DNA from: an uncultured Jannaschia sp.
Lineage (GTDB): Bacteria; Pseudomonadota; Alphaproteobacteria; Rhodobacterales; Rhodobacteraceae
Direction of reading: 5' to 3'
NCBI RefSeq assembly: GCF_947494055.1
Contig: NZ_CANLTR010000002.1
Location: 62,001-126,000, forward strand
DNA: 64,000 nucleotides
The notes beneath the pieces were generated by a model. It searched no databases, was not told the DNA's origin, and worked only from the letters and a program-made list of their open reading frames with translations. A program made the position numbers and the translations under genes. Below, in pieces: positions 20,590 through 29,409 of the stretch. Every line of letters begins with the position of its first letter. Positions within the stretch are counted from its first letter, which is position 1.

Positions 20590-22188
20590 CTACTCGGCCG
20601 CCGACTGGCGGGAGATCCGCGCCCGGGCTTCGCTCATCCACGCGTCCAGCCGCTCGATCTGCACGTCCGTCAGGCGCAATCCCAGCTTCGACCGGCGCCA
20701 CACGACGTCTTCCGCCGTGCGCGCCCATTCCCGTAACATCAGCCACTCGACCTCGCGCGCCGTCAACGTCGCGCCGAACGGCTCGCCAAGATCCGCCGCG
20801 CCTTTCGCGCCGTCCAGCATGTCCCAGGCCCCGGTCCCGTAGGCCCGGATCATCCGGCGACAGGCGTAATCGTCGAGAAATGGATGCTCGGCCTTCAGCC
20901 GCGCGACCAGTTCGCCGACCTCGTCCACGCCGAAATCTCCGCCCGGCAGGGGCACACCCGCCGTCCATTGACCCTTCACCACATCGAGATGCGCGCCGAT
21001 CTTCTCCAACGCGCTTTCCGCCAGACGACGATAGGTCGTGATCTTGCCCCCGAACACGTTCAGAAGCGGCGCGCCGCCTTCGGAATCGACCCGCAACGTG
21101 TAATCCCGCGTCGCGGCCGAAGCGGATTGCGCGCCGTCGTCGTAGAGCGGCCGCACCCCGGAATAGGACCACACCACATCCGCCTCGGTCACGTCCCGCT
21201 TCAGGTAGGCGTTGACGAAGTCGAGCATGTAGTGCCGTTCCTCGGGCGTGCAGACCGGCTTCACGTCCGGATCCTCGTGCTCCTGGTCGGTGGTTCCGAT
21301 CAGGGTGAACTCCTCCTCGTAGGGGATCGCGAACATGATCCGGCCGTCCGTTCCTTGGAAGAAATAGCACTTGTCGTGGTCGAAGAGCCTGCGGGTGACG
21401 ATATGCGACCCGCGCACGAGGCGCACGCCCTCGCGGCTGTTCGAGCGGACCTTGGTCCGGATGACGTCGCCGACCCAGGGCCCGCCGGCATTTACCAGCA
21501 TCCGGGCCCGGATCTCCCGCGTTTCCTCGCTTTCCCGGTCCACGAGCTTGACGACCCATAGGTCGCCGTCCCGACGTGCCTCCGTCACCTTCGTCCGCGT
21601 CAGGATGGTGGCGCCCCGCGCTTCCGCATCGCGGGCGTTGAGCACGACCAGACGGGAGTCTTCGATCCAGCAATCGCTGTATTCGTAGGCCGTCTCGAAC
21701 CGATCCTTCAACGGCGCCCCTTCCGGCGTGCCGCGCAGGCGGATCGTCTCCGTCCCGGGCAGAATCTTCCGGCCGCCCAGGTTGTCGTAGAGAAACAGGC
21801 CGAGCCGGATGATCCAGGCCGGGCGCCGGCCCTTCGTCCAGGGCATCACCGCATTGAGAATACGCGAGGTCGGCGTTTCCCCCTCGAACCGCATGTCCTT
21901 ATGGTAGGGCAGCACGAACCGCATCGGCCAGGAGATGTGCGGCATCGCGCGCAGGAGCGTCTCCCGCTCGATCAACGCCTCCCGCACCAGTCGCACCTCG
22001 AAATACTCGAGATAGCGCAGCCCGCCGTGGAACAGCTTGGTCGAGGCCGAGGACGTGGCCGAGGCGAGGTCGTTCATCTCGGCCAGCGTGACCGTCAGCC
22101 CCCGGCCGGCCGCATCGCGGGCGATGCCGCAGCCGTTGATGCCGCCGCCGACGATGACGAGATCCTGGATGTCCCCGTTGTCGAACAC
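20590..22188 (-). CDS. glpD: Glycerol-3-phosphate dehydrogenase (FAD, aerobic)
   Basis: 532-residue membrane-associated flavoprotein oxidising glycerol 3-phosphate to dihydroxyacetone phosphate and passing electrons to quinone. The FAD dinucleotide fold is at the N-terminus (DLVIVGGGINGCGIARDAAG). Other typical blocks are SSASTKLFHGGLRYLEYFE, VNAGGPWVGDVI and VFGGKITTYRRLAE. I chose GTG 22188, which lies four bases after GGGGAGGG. The frame is open far upstream, but those residues are antisense to glpR. First gene of the glycerol operon, divergent from glpR across a 210-base control region with GlpR-like repeats. Confidence 0.95.
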   Translation of the reverse strand: MFDNGDIQDLVIVGGGINGCGIARDAAGRGLTVTLAEMNDLASATSSASTKLFHGGLRYLEYFEVRLVREALIERETLLRAMPHISWPMRFVLPYHKDMRFEGETPTSRILNAVMPWTKGRRPAWIIRLGLFLYDNLGGRKILPGTETIRLRGTPEGAPLKDRFETAYEYSDCWIEDSRLVVLNARDAEARGATILTRTKVTEARRDGDLWVVKLVDRESEETREIRARMLVNAGGPWVGDVIRTKVRSNSREGVRLVRGSHIVTRRLFDHDKCYFFQGTDGRIMFAIPYEEEFTLIGTTDQEHEDPDVKPVCTPEERHYMLDFVNAYLKRDVTEADVVWSYSGVRPLYDDGAQSASAATRDYTLRVDSEGGAPLLNVFGGKITTYRRLAESALEKIGAHLDVVKGQWTAGVPLPGGDFGVDEVGELVARLKAEHPFLDDYACRRMIRAYGTGAWDMLDGAKGAADLGEPFGATLTAREVEWLMLREWARTAEDVVWRRSKLGLRLTDVQIERLDAWMSEARARISRQSAAE

Positions 22189-22241
22189 GCGGCCCTCCCC
22201 GCCCGATGCGCTCGCAATCGTGATAGCGCCAGCCGCGCGAT

Positions 22242-22284
22242 AACGAAAGGGGTTTGTGCGCGTTTTCGTTCTTTTGCGAACGAA
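22242..22284. promoter_or_regulatory. Probable GlpR operator cluster between glpD and glpR
   Basis: TTCGTTC (22265-22271) and GAACGAA (22278-22284) form a perfect inverted repeat with a six-base spacer. A further AACGAAA copy lies at 22242-22248, so TTTCGTT half-sites occur in both orientations. DeoR-family GlpR operators are known to use TTTCGTT/AACGAAA-like sites. Position, in the divergent promoter gap next to glpR itself, supports autoregulation and control of the operon. A further GGAACGAACC lies near 22350. Confidence 0.6.
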
Positions 22285-22398
22285 GAGGGCCATTTCGGAG
22301 ACCGGTCGCATGTCGTTTTGCCTGTCGAAAGACGTCGAGCTTTGTCGATTGACAGGAACGAACCGATCCGCGCATTTTCGCGCCGGGAGGGACTGCCC

Positions 22399-23205
22399 AT
22401 GTCGCAATCGTTCCGCCAGCCCGAAATCATCGAGATCGCCCGGCGCGACAGGATGGTTACGGTCGACGGTCTGGCCGCGCATTTCGGGGTCGCGTTGCAG
22501 ACGATCCGCCGAGACCTCTCCGAACTCGCCGAGGCCGGGAAGCTCGAGCGCGTGCATGGCGGCGCGGTCCTGCCCTCGCGGGTGATCAATATCGGCTACG
22601 AGGATCGCCGCGAGCTGAACCCTGAGGCGAAGGCCGCGATCGCGCGGGCCTGCGCGGCGGAGATCCCGAACGACTGTTCCGTCTTCCTCAATATCGGCAC
22701 TAGCACCGAGGCCGTCGCGACCGAACTGCTCGACCACGAGAACCTGCTCGTCGTCACGAACAACATGAACGTCGCCAACATCCTCGGCCAGAACGCCGCG
22801 TTCCGCGTCATCGTGACCGGTGGCGTGCTGCGGCGCTCCGACGGCGGGCTGGTGGGCGACGTGGCGATCTCCACGATCCGGCAGTTCAAGGTCGATATCG
22901 GCGTGATCGGTTGTTCGGCGCTGGATGCGGACGGTGACATCCTGGACTACGACCTTCAGGAGGTCGGGGTGAGCCAGGCGATCCTGCAGCAGTCGCGGCG
23001 CCGGTTCCTCGTTGCCGACCATTCCAAGTTCCAGCGATCCGCCCCGGCCCGTATCGCCGGGCTCGCGGAAATCGATGCCTTCTTCACCGACCGTCCCCCG
23101 CCCGACGAACTGGAGTCGCGCTGCCGCGACTGGCACACACGCGTGGTCACTGGTGCGCAAGCGAAGGACGTGGAGGCATCGAACCTTCGAGCGGACCGCG
23201 ACTGA
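22399..23205 (+). CDS. glpR: DeoR-family glycerol regulon repressor GlpR
   Basis: 268-residue transcriptional repressor. The N-terminal DeoR helix-turn-helix spans about residues 6-57 ([20 protein letters not shown], then the family-typical LERVHGGA). The C-terminal DeoRC effector domain resembles sugar-phosphate isomerases and contains the [10 protein letters not shown] block. Glycerol 3-phosphate is the known inducer for GlpR proteins. ATG 22399 follows GGGAGGGAC. Divergent from glpD, it most likely represses the glp operon through the repeats in the shared gap. Confidence 0.93.
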   Translation: MSQSFRQPEIIEIARRDRMVTVDGLAAHFGVALQTIRRDLSELAEAGKLERVHGGAVLPSRVINIGYEDRRELNPEAKAAIARACAAEIPNDCSVFLNIGTSTEAVATELLDHENLLVVTNNMNVANILGQNAAFRVIVTGGVLRRSDGGLVGDVAISTIRQFKVDIGVIGCSALDADGDILDYDLQEVGVSQAILQQSRRRFLVADHSKFQRSAPARIAGLAEIDAFFTDRPPPDELESRCRDWHTRVVTGAQAKDVEASNLRADRD

Positions 23206-23245
23206 GGCGAGCACTGCCTTACGATCTTTGTCATCCCCAGCTTTA

Positions 23246-23262
23246 GCCGCCGTCGGGGCGGC
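23246..23262 (+). terminator. Weak hairpin downstream of glpR
   Basis: GCCGCC (23246-23251) and GGCGGC (23257-23262) form a short GC stem 40 bases after the glpR stop. No T-tract follows. Possible weak terminator separating glpR from icd. Confidence 0.3.
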
Positions 23263-23344
23263 GGGCGAGGCAGTTCCGGGCCGTTCCTCGTTGACCCCGG
23301 CCGCGCCTCCGGTCAGACGGTTGGCAAAGCAGGAGGACCGGACC

Positions 23345-25579
23345 ATGACCGCGCAGAGCACGCCCGACATCATCTACACCAAGGTCGACGAGGCGCCGCA
23401 GATCGCCTCCGCCTCGCTCCTGCCGATCATCCAATCCTTCGCCGCGTCCGCCGGCATCGCGGTCGGCACGCGCGACATCTCGCTCGCCGGCCGTATCCTC
23501 GCCGCATTCCCGGAAGCGCTGAGCGAGGACCGGCGGCAATCGGACGACCTCGCGGTGTTAGGTGATCTCGTGAAGACGCCGGATGCGAACGTCATCAAGC
23601 TCCCGAACATCTCCGCCTCCGCGCCGCAGCTCACCGCCGCGATCCGCGAGTTGCAGGCGCAGAACTACGACCTGCCGGACTATCCGAACGATCCGCAGAC
23701 TGACGCGGAGCGCGACGTCCGTGCCCGCTACGACGCGATCAAGGGTTCGGCCGTGAACCCCGTCCTGCGGGAGGGGAACTCCGATCGGCGCGCCGCCGTG
23801 GCCGTCAAGCGATACGCGATGGCCAACCCGCACTCGATGGGCGAATGGTCCGCCGACAGCCGCACGCGCGTTTCCACCATGTCGGAGGGCGACTTCCGTT
23901 CCAACGAGACCTCGGTCATCGTCACTGCGGCGCAGGCCGGCCCCGCGCGGATCGAGCTCGAGACGGCGAAGGGCACGCAGGTCATGAAGGAGGGCGTGTC
24001 CTTCCCGGAAGGCACCGTGGTCGACGCGACCTTCATGTCGGCCCGTGCGCTGGACCGCTTCCTCGCCGAACAGATCGCGGCGACGAAGGACGAGGGCACG
24101 CTCTTCTCGCTCCACCTCAAGGCGACGATGATGAAGGTCTCCGACCCGATCCTCTTCGGTCATGCGGTCCGCGAATACCTCAAGCCCGTCTTCGAGGCGC
24201 ACGGGCCTGCGTTCGAAGCCGCGGGCGCCGATCCCAATTCTGGCCTCGGCGCCCTCTTCGCGCGCGTGGACGACATGGCGGACGGCGCCGCGATCCGCTC
24301 CGAGATCGACGCCGTCCTGGCCGACCGGCCGCCGCTCTACATGGTCGATTCCGACCGCGGGATCACCAACCTTCACGTTCCGTCCGACGTCATCATCGAC
24401 GCCTCGATGCCGGCGTTGATCCGCGCTGGCGGTAAGGGCTGGGGTCCGGACGGCGAACCGGCCGATGCCAACTGCGTCATCCCCGACAGTTCCTACGCGG
24501 CGATCTACCGGGAGGCGATCGACTACTTCAAGGAGACCGGCGCGCTCGATCCGGCGACGGCCGGCACGGTGCAGAATGTGGGCCTGATGGCGCAGAAGGC
24601 GGAGGAATACGGCTCCCACCCGACGACGTTCGAGGTTCCCGCGGACGGCACGATGCGCGTGGTTGCGGCCAACGGCGACGTCCTGCACGAGCATCGCGTG
24701 GAGGCGGGCGACATCTGGCGTTCGGCCAATACCAAGAAGGCGCCGATCGAGGATTGGGTGAAGCTCGCCATCGAGCGACAGGCGGCGGAGAACTGCGAGG
24801 CGGTTTTCTGGCTCGACGAGACGCGGGCCCACGACGCGCAGCTGATCTCGCTGGTGAAGCCCCTGCTCGACGCGGCGGGCGTCTCCGACAAGTTCCGTAT
24901 CATGGCGCCCGGCCCTGCTACCCGCGCCGCGTTGGAGACGATCCGCGCGGGCAAAAACCACATCGCGGTCAGCGGCAACGTGCTGCGCGACTACCTTACC
25001 GACCTGTTCCCGATCCTCGAGCTCGGCACCTCGGCCAAGATGCTCTCCGTGGTCAAGCTGATGAACGGGGGCGGCCTCTTCGAGACCGGGGCGGGCGGCT
25101 CCGCGCCCAAGCACGTCCAGCAGCTTCTGGAGCAGAACCACCTTCGCTGGGACTCCCTCGGCGAGTTCTGCGCTCTTGGGGAAAGTCTGCGGCTTCTTTC
25201 GGAGACGACGGGTAACGCGAAGGCGCGCGTGCTGGGCAACGCCGTCGACGTCGCGACGCAGGGCATCCTTGACGACGACCGCTCGCCGGGCCGCAAGGTC
25301 GGTCAGCCGGACAACCGCGATAGCCACTATTACTTCGCCCGCTACTGGGCCGAAGCGCTCGCCGCACAGGCGGACGACCCGGAGCTTGCGCAGCGGTTCG
25401 CCCCGATTGCCGAGGCGCTCGCGGAGAAGGAGGATACCATCCTTTCGGAGCTTCGTGCCGGCCGTGGGCAGGCCATCGACCTCGGCGGCTATTATCACAC
25501 CGACGCCGACAAGACCGCGGCGGTGATGCGCCCCTCGTCCACCTTCAACGACGTAATCGCGCGTATCGCCGACGCCTGA
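23345..25579 (+). CDS. icd: NADP-dependent isocitrate dehydrogenase, monomeric type
   Basis: 744-residue enzyme of the TCA cycle converting isocitrate to 2-oxoglutarate, CO2 and NADPH. The size, and the N-terminal [20 protein letters not shown], mark the large monomeric class (IDH-I of Azotobacter and Corynebacterium) rather than the homodimeric class. Conserved blocks include [40 protein letters not shown] and [13 protein letters not shown] 23345 follows AGGAGG closely. Transcribed alone from its own spacer. Downstream lies a long region of decayed sequence. Confidence 0.95.
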   Translation: MTAQSTPDIIYTKVDEAPQIASASLLPIIQSFAASAGIAVGTRDISLAGRILAAFPEALSEDRRQSDDLAVLGDLVKTPDANVIKLPNISASAPQLTAAIRELQAQNYDLPDYPNDPQTDAERDVRARYDAIKGSAVNPVLREGNSDRRAAVAVKRYAMANPHSMGEWSADSRTRVSTMSEGDFRSNETSVIVTAAQAGPARIELETAKGTQVMKEGVSFPEGTVVDATFMSARALDRFLAEQIAATKDEGTLFSLHLKATMMKVSDPILFGHAVREYLKPVFEAHGPAFEAAGADPNSGLGALFARVDDMADGAAIRSEIDAVLADRPPLYMVDSDRGITNLHVPSDVIIDASMPALIRAGGKGWGPDGEPADANCVIPDSSYAAIYREAIDYFKETGALDPATAGTVQNVGLMAQKAEEYGSHPTTFEVPADGTMRVVAANGDVLHEHRVEAGDIWRSANTKKAPIEDWVKLAIERQAAENCEAVFWLDETRAHDAQLISLVKPLLDAAGVSDKFRIMAPGPATRAALETIRAGKNHIAVSGNVLRDYLTDLFPILELGTSAKMLSVVKLMNGGGLFETGAGGSAPKHVQQLLEQNHLRWDSLGEFCALGESLRLLSETTGNAKARVLGNAVDVATQGILDDDRSPGRKVGQPDNRDSHYYFARYWAEALAAQADDPELAQRFAPIAEALAEKEDTILSELRAGRGQAIDLGGYYHTDADKTAAVMRPSSTFNDVIARIADA

Positions 25580-25836
25580 GCAGTTGATTGCCGAACGGTT
25601 CGCGGCTTGCGGGCGTCAATCGAGACGAATGGCGCCCAATCGGCACTGAGCGGCGCGTCTGCCTCCGCGTCGGCAGATTGGATCGTTGTCGATGATGTCG
25701 CTCGTCGAATGCGTCTGTTCGACGAAAAGACGTAGTTTGCGCTCCAATATCCGCATGTTGGCCACGATGGCGATGGCGTCTTTGAAGAGGCTGACGGGCG
25801 ACGACGAAGTCGCAAACCCTTGACCACTCCTAAACG

Positions 25837-26985
25837 ATGCAAGGCGCCATCGAACCGTCCTGCGCCGTCGCGTGGATGGAGGGGACTGGCTCGACGTCAA
25901 ATTGGATACGCAGGGCGTCTATCCAGACCGTGCGGCCATCGCGGAGATGCTCGGCTTGCCCCCGGCGCAGGTTCGGATCTCGCATCGACCCAGTCCGTGC
26001 TGCTACGGCCATGACAGCGGGGACGACGCAGCCGCCGACGCGGCGCTGATTGTGCGGGCCTATCCCGGCAGACCGATCCGATTGAGTTCGATGTGCGAAC
26101 AACTCCTCAGTTCGAAGCCCTTTGGATTCTCTGTGACAACAGACGTGGTGGCGACCCTGAACGCGGACCGGCGCATCACGCGCTGAGCCTACGACTTGTG
26201 GAGCTGCGCCCATTCCACCCGATCCGGCGGCGCGGGGGACAAACTGCCCGTGACGATGCTGGGCGACGCGGTCGCAATCAAGTATCCGGACCTTCGCATC
26301 GTCCCGCCGGCCTGAACGACCGGAACGCAATGCCGCGCTACACGATCCCGAACGAGCGCATCCTCTGACATTTCGTCAACGACATGCCGCTCCACATCTC
26401 CGCCCTGCGCGCGCTCGGAGCGTTCGGCAACGTCGTCGAGCGCGAGGGCGTCATAGACGAGTTGGTGATCCTAGCCTGGGCTGGCTCAATCGCGTTCCGC
26501 CCGCGCCATCTCCACGACCCGCGGGCCATCGCCGTGATCGAACGAGCGGCGCGCGAGTTCGGCTGGTCGTCGGGTTCCCTGCCCCTGAATGGCGGCGGCA
26601 GCTTCGCCTCCGTGCGCTTCAAGAGCATAGCAACCTATCTCCCTTCGGCGTCGGGCTCGAGCCCGAGAGCAGGCGCATCAAGGTGAGTCGTGTGGTCGCC
26701 GTGACCGACAGCGGGGCCGCGGTGTACCCCGATGGTATCTGCATCCAGACCAAGGGCGGGATCGTGCAGGGGCTGAGCTGGGGGATTTACGAAGAGGTGA
26801 TCCTCGACCGCATCACCGTCACCTCGATCGGCTGGTCAAGCAACCGATGTTGCCCATCGAGACGGTGCCGGATACAATCGACGTGTATGTCATCGCCCCC
26901 CGGACGCGCCGTTCCTAGGCGGGCAAGGCCACCCAGGGCCCGGCGATCACCAGTGAAATCCGCAGCGCCCGCAGGCGCCTCTTGA
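25837..26985 (+). pseudogene. Decayed molybdenum hydroxylase large subunit (nicotinate/isoquinoline dehydrogenase type)
   Basis: A run of family blocks is readable in order across three frames. They are AIEPSCAVA near 25840, LDTQGVYPDRAAIAEMLGLP and CCYGHDSGDDAAADAALI up to 26085, and ATLNADRRITR followed by TGA (26184-26186) and AYDLWSCAHSTRSGGAG. Further along come RNAMPRYTIPNERIL, another TGA (26366-26368), then HFVNDMP and LHISALRALGAFGNV. Last are AFRPRHLHDPRAIAVIERAA, VYPDGICIQTKGGIVQGLSW and IDVYVIAPPDAPFLGG near 26880. Intact relatives are xanthine-dehydrogenase-family molybdopterin subunits oxidising N-heterocycles or aldehydes. The N-terminal part is absent, and at least three frameshifts and three stops are visible. 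The first TGA sits where homologues have Trp (TGG to TGA). Clearly non-functional. Confidence 0.8.
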
Positions 26986-27209
26986 CCCACATTGCCCCCG
27001 ACGCGCGACAAGGTCCTCAGGGTATTGGGAACGCCGTAGAGCCTCCGCATCCCACCTTCTCCGGGGTCTTGCGAACGGGACAGGATCGCGCGGATGAAGA
27101 CCCGGCTGGAGATGCGGTTCGTCCCGGCGGCGAGGCATTTCGCCGCGTCGCGTCCCGTGCGGCAAGGCCGGGCTATTTCTTTCGACGACAGGCGACCAAC
27201 GAGACAAAC
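26986..27209. other. Spacer between the pseudogene and the ABC1 kinase gene
   Basis: About 220 bases with no recognisable gene or hairpin. It presumably carries the promoter of the ABC1 kinase gene and the last, unreadable part of the decayed molybdenum hydroxylase. Confidence 0.35.
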
Positions 27210-28559
27210 GTGAACGACGACGAACTAAACGCGACGCGCGCCCCTGGCCTTCCGGTGCCCTCAAGCCGGCTCGCCCGGCTCGCCCGGCTCGGCTCCACCG
27301 GCGCGGGCGTGGCCGGCCGTGTCGCGGCCGGCGGGCTGGCGGAACTCGGCCGCGGGCGCCGGCCGCATCTGCGCGACCTGGTGCTTACGCCCGGCAACGT
27401 TCGCCGCGTGACCGACCAGCTCGCCGATATGCGCGGCGCGGCGATGAAGCTGGGCCAACTCCTGTCGATGGATGCGGGCGAAGTGCTGCCACCGGAGCTG
27501 GCCGCGATCATGGCGCGCCTGCGGGCGGGGGCGGAGGCGATGCCGCCGGCACAGCTCCGCCGCGTGCTCGACCGCGAATGGCCCCCAGGCTGGCTCGGCG
27601 CCTTTGCGCGCTTCGACGTCCACCCGATCGCCGCCGCCTCCATCGGACAGGTTCACCGGGCGGTGCTGAAGGGCGGACCGACGCTCGCGATCAAGGTCCA
27701 GTATCCCGGCGTCGCGGACAGCATCGACAGCGACGTGGCGAATGTCGGCGCGTTGATGCGGATGTCTGGCCTCCTGCCCCGCGGCTTCGACCTCGCGCCC
27801 TATCTTGCCGAAGCGCGCGCGCAGCTTCACGCCGAGACGGACTACGCAGCCGAAGGTGCCCATCTTGCCCGGTTCGGCGGTTTGCTCGGGGGGGACGACC
27901 GCTTCGCCGTGCCGGACTTCGTGGGGGAATGGTCGACCCGCTCGGTCCTGTCGATGTCGTTCATGCCGGGCGATCCGATCGAGACCGTGGAGCACGCGTC
28001 GCAGGCGATCCGCGACCGGGTGGCGCGGAACCTGATCGAACTGACGCTCCGCGAGCTCTTCGATTTCGGCTGGATGCAGACCGATCCGAATTTCGCGAAC
28101 TACCGATGGGACGCGGAGGGCGGGCGGATCGTGCTGCTCGATTTCGGCGCGACCCGGCGGATCACGCCGGAGGTGGCCGACCTGCACCGCCGCCTCCTTA
28201 CCGCGGCGCTCGACGGGGATCCGGCGACGCTGCGTGCGCTGGCGGCGGAGGTCGGCGTGATCGGTCCGGACACGTCCCCTGCCCATGCGAACCGCCTCGT
28301 CGCCATGGCCGAAATCGCCTGCGCCGAACTGCGCCGGAACGAACCGCTCGACATCGCGGCGCTGGACCTGCCGCGCCGGATGCAGGCCGAGGCGCTCGCT
28401 CTGGCCGAGGACGGGCTCGTTCCGCCGCCGCTCCCGATGGATGCGCTGCATGTCCAGCGGAAGATTGCCGGCATGTACCTGCTGGCCGCCCGCCTGCGCG
28501 CGCGCGTTCCCGTGCGAGAGCTGGTCGAAGCGCATCTCGGGCGCACCGGTCCGAACTAG
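27210..28559 (+). CDS. ABC1/UbiB-family atypical kinase
   Basis: 449-residue protein of the ABC1 (ADCK/UbiB/AarF) family. The family-defining KxGQ motif is present (MKLGQLLSMD, K80). The Ala-rich loop replacing a normal P-loop reads AAASIGQVHRA, and the catalytic Lys is in AIKVQYPG. The DFG-like metal motif is in VLLDFGATRRI. Family members support ubiquinone biosynthesis or lipid homeostasis. The start is GTG 27210, preceded only by a weak GAGAC element, so it is less certain; the length is normal. It is convergent with the cupin gene, and the two stop codons share the palindrome CTAG. I do not assign ubiB, because this 449-residue form lacks an obvious C-terminal membrane helix. Confidence 0.85.
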   Translation: MNDDELNATRAPGLPVPSSRLARLARLGSTGAGVAGRVAAGGLAELGRGRRPHLRDLVLTPGNVRRVTDQLADMRGAAMKLGQLLSMDAGEVLPPELAAIMARLRAGAEAMPPAQLRRVLDREWPPGWLGAFARFDVHPIAAASIGQVHRAVLKGGPTLAIKVQYPGVADSIDSDVANVGALMRMSGLLPRGFDLAPYLAEARAQLHAETDYAAEGAHLARFGGLLGGDDRFAVPDFVGEWSTRSVLSMSFMPGDPIETVEHASQAIRDRVARNLIELTLRELFDFGWMQTDPNFANYRWDAEGGRIVLLDFGATRRITPEVADLHRRLLTAALDGDPATLRALAAEVGVIGPDTSPAHANRLVAMAEIACAELRRNEPLDIAALDLPRRMQAEALALAEDGLVPPPLPMDALHVQRKIAGMYLLAARLRARVPVRELVEAHLGRTGPN

Positions 28560-29098
28560 CCTTCGGGTATCGCGCCCCACGCCTTCGGAAGCGGCCCGTC
28601 CCGACCGTAGATCGGGTCCGTTCCGGGTCGGGGGACGGCGGCGATCCGGTCGCGCACCGCGCCGTCATGGGGCGCTTCGGCCCGGACGGTATCGTACTCC
28701 TCCTGACCGGGCGGATAGGCGCCGCAGATCTGGAAGTCTCCGCTCGCCGTGATTTGGCAATGCCCGATCCCCGGCGGAATGACGATGACGTCCCCGGCCG
28801 CGACGGGCACCTCCTCGCCCGCTGGCCCACCGAGCATCAGCCTAGCCTCGCCGGTCGCGACGGCCAGAACCTCGTGCGCGTTCGGGTGATAGTGATGGTA
28901 GGGAAAGACCTGCCAGACCCAGCTGCCGCCCCACCCGTTCGCCTCCAGAAGCGCCGTCACCGCTCGGGGGGCGGCCCCGTTCCCAAGTGCGCCGCGCATC
29001 AGGACCACGGACAGGTCTGGATTGTTCGGAACGGTCCCATCATCGGCGAAGCGGAGTTCGCGTATCGTGATCTCCGCCATGGGAGCGACATTCGCCAT
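28556..29098 (-). CDS. Cupin-domain protein (YjlB-like)
   Basis: 180-residue single-domain cupin. The signatures FPYHHYHPNAHEVLAV and GDVIVIPPGIGH supply the usual metal-binding His/Glu set. The N-terminal FADDGTVPNNPDLSVVLMRG and the NGWGGSWVWQ block match the YjlB group, whose function is unknown. ATG 29098 follows AAGGA with good spacing; an ATG at 29080 is the alternative. It ends in a four-base convergent overlap with the ABC1 kinase gene. A metal-dependent enzyme or sensor are both possible. Confidence 0.82.
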   Translation of the reverse strand: MANVAPMAEITIRELRFADDGTVPNNPDLSVVLMRGALGNGAAPRAVTALLEANGWGGSWVWQVFPYHHYHPNAHEVLAVATGEARLMLGGPAGEEVPVAAGDVIVIPPGIGHCQITASGDFQICGAYPPGQEEYDTVRAEAPHDGAVRDRIAAVPRPGTDPIYGRDGPLPKAWGAIPEG

Positions 29099-29409
29099 CG
29101 CATTTCCTTGGGTCATTCCAGCCTCTCCCATGCTCCGGGATCCCATCCCGCGGCGCCTCTTTCATTCCGTTCGACACGGGAACCCGCCGCGAAGAGACCT
29201 GCCGCCGCGCAGACATATTTCCGTATCAACCACCGTCGAGGGCCCGTCGTCCCGTCACGACCCCGGCGCAGCATCCGACGCGCACAACTCTCCTAGAGGT
29301 TTAGGAAAGAATGGCCGACGTGCCGCGTTTCGGCCGCATTTCGCGGAGGATTCCTTTAACACCTCGACGTAGAACCTTTCGCGGACGTTTGACCCAAGGA
29401 CACCCGCGA
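29099..29409. other. Divergent spacer between the cupin and the GGDEF-EAL gene
   Basis: About 310 bases without a gene. It should contain the leftward promoter for the cupin and the rightward promoter for the GGDEF-EAL/BLUF pair. No clear operator repeat was found. Confidence 0.35.

Noticed and set aside
22189-23373. Minus-strand frame of glpD remains open through the whole of glpR
   Set aside because: Long antisense open frames are expected in GC-rich DNA; the glpR frame on the plus strand has clear DeoR domains, and glpD has a good GTG start with ribosome-binding site at 22188.
25616-25900. Minus-strand frame with an ending like MRILERKLRLFVEQTHSTSD
   Set aside because: The last half looks protein-like, but there is no recognised family, no start signal, and it lies beside decayed sequence; could be another gene scrap.
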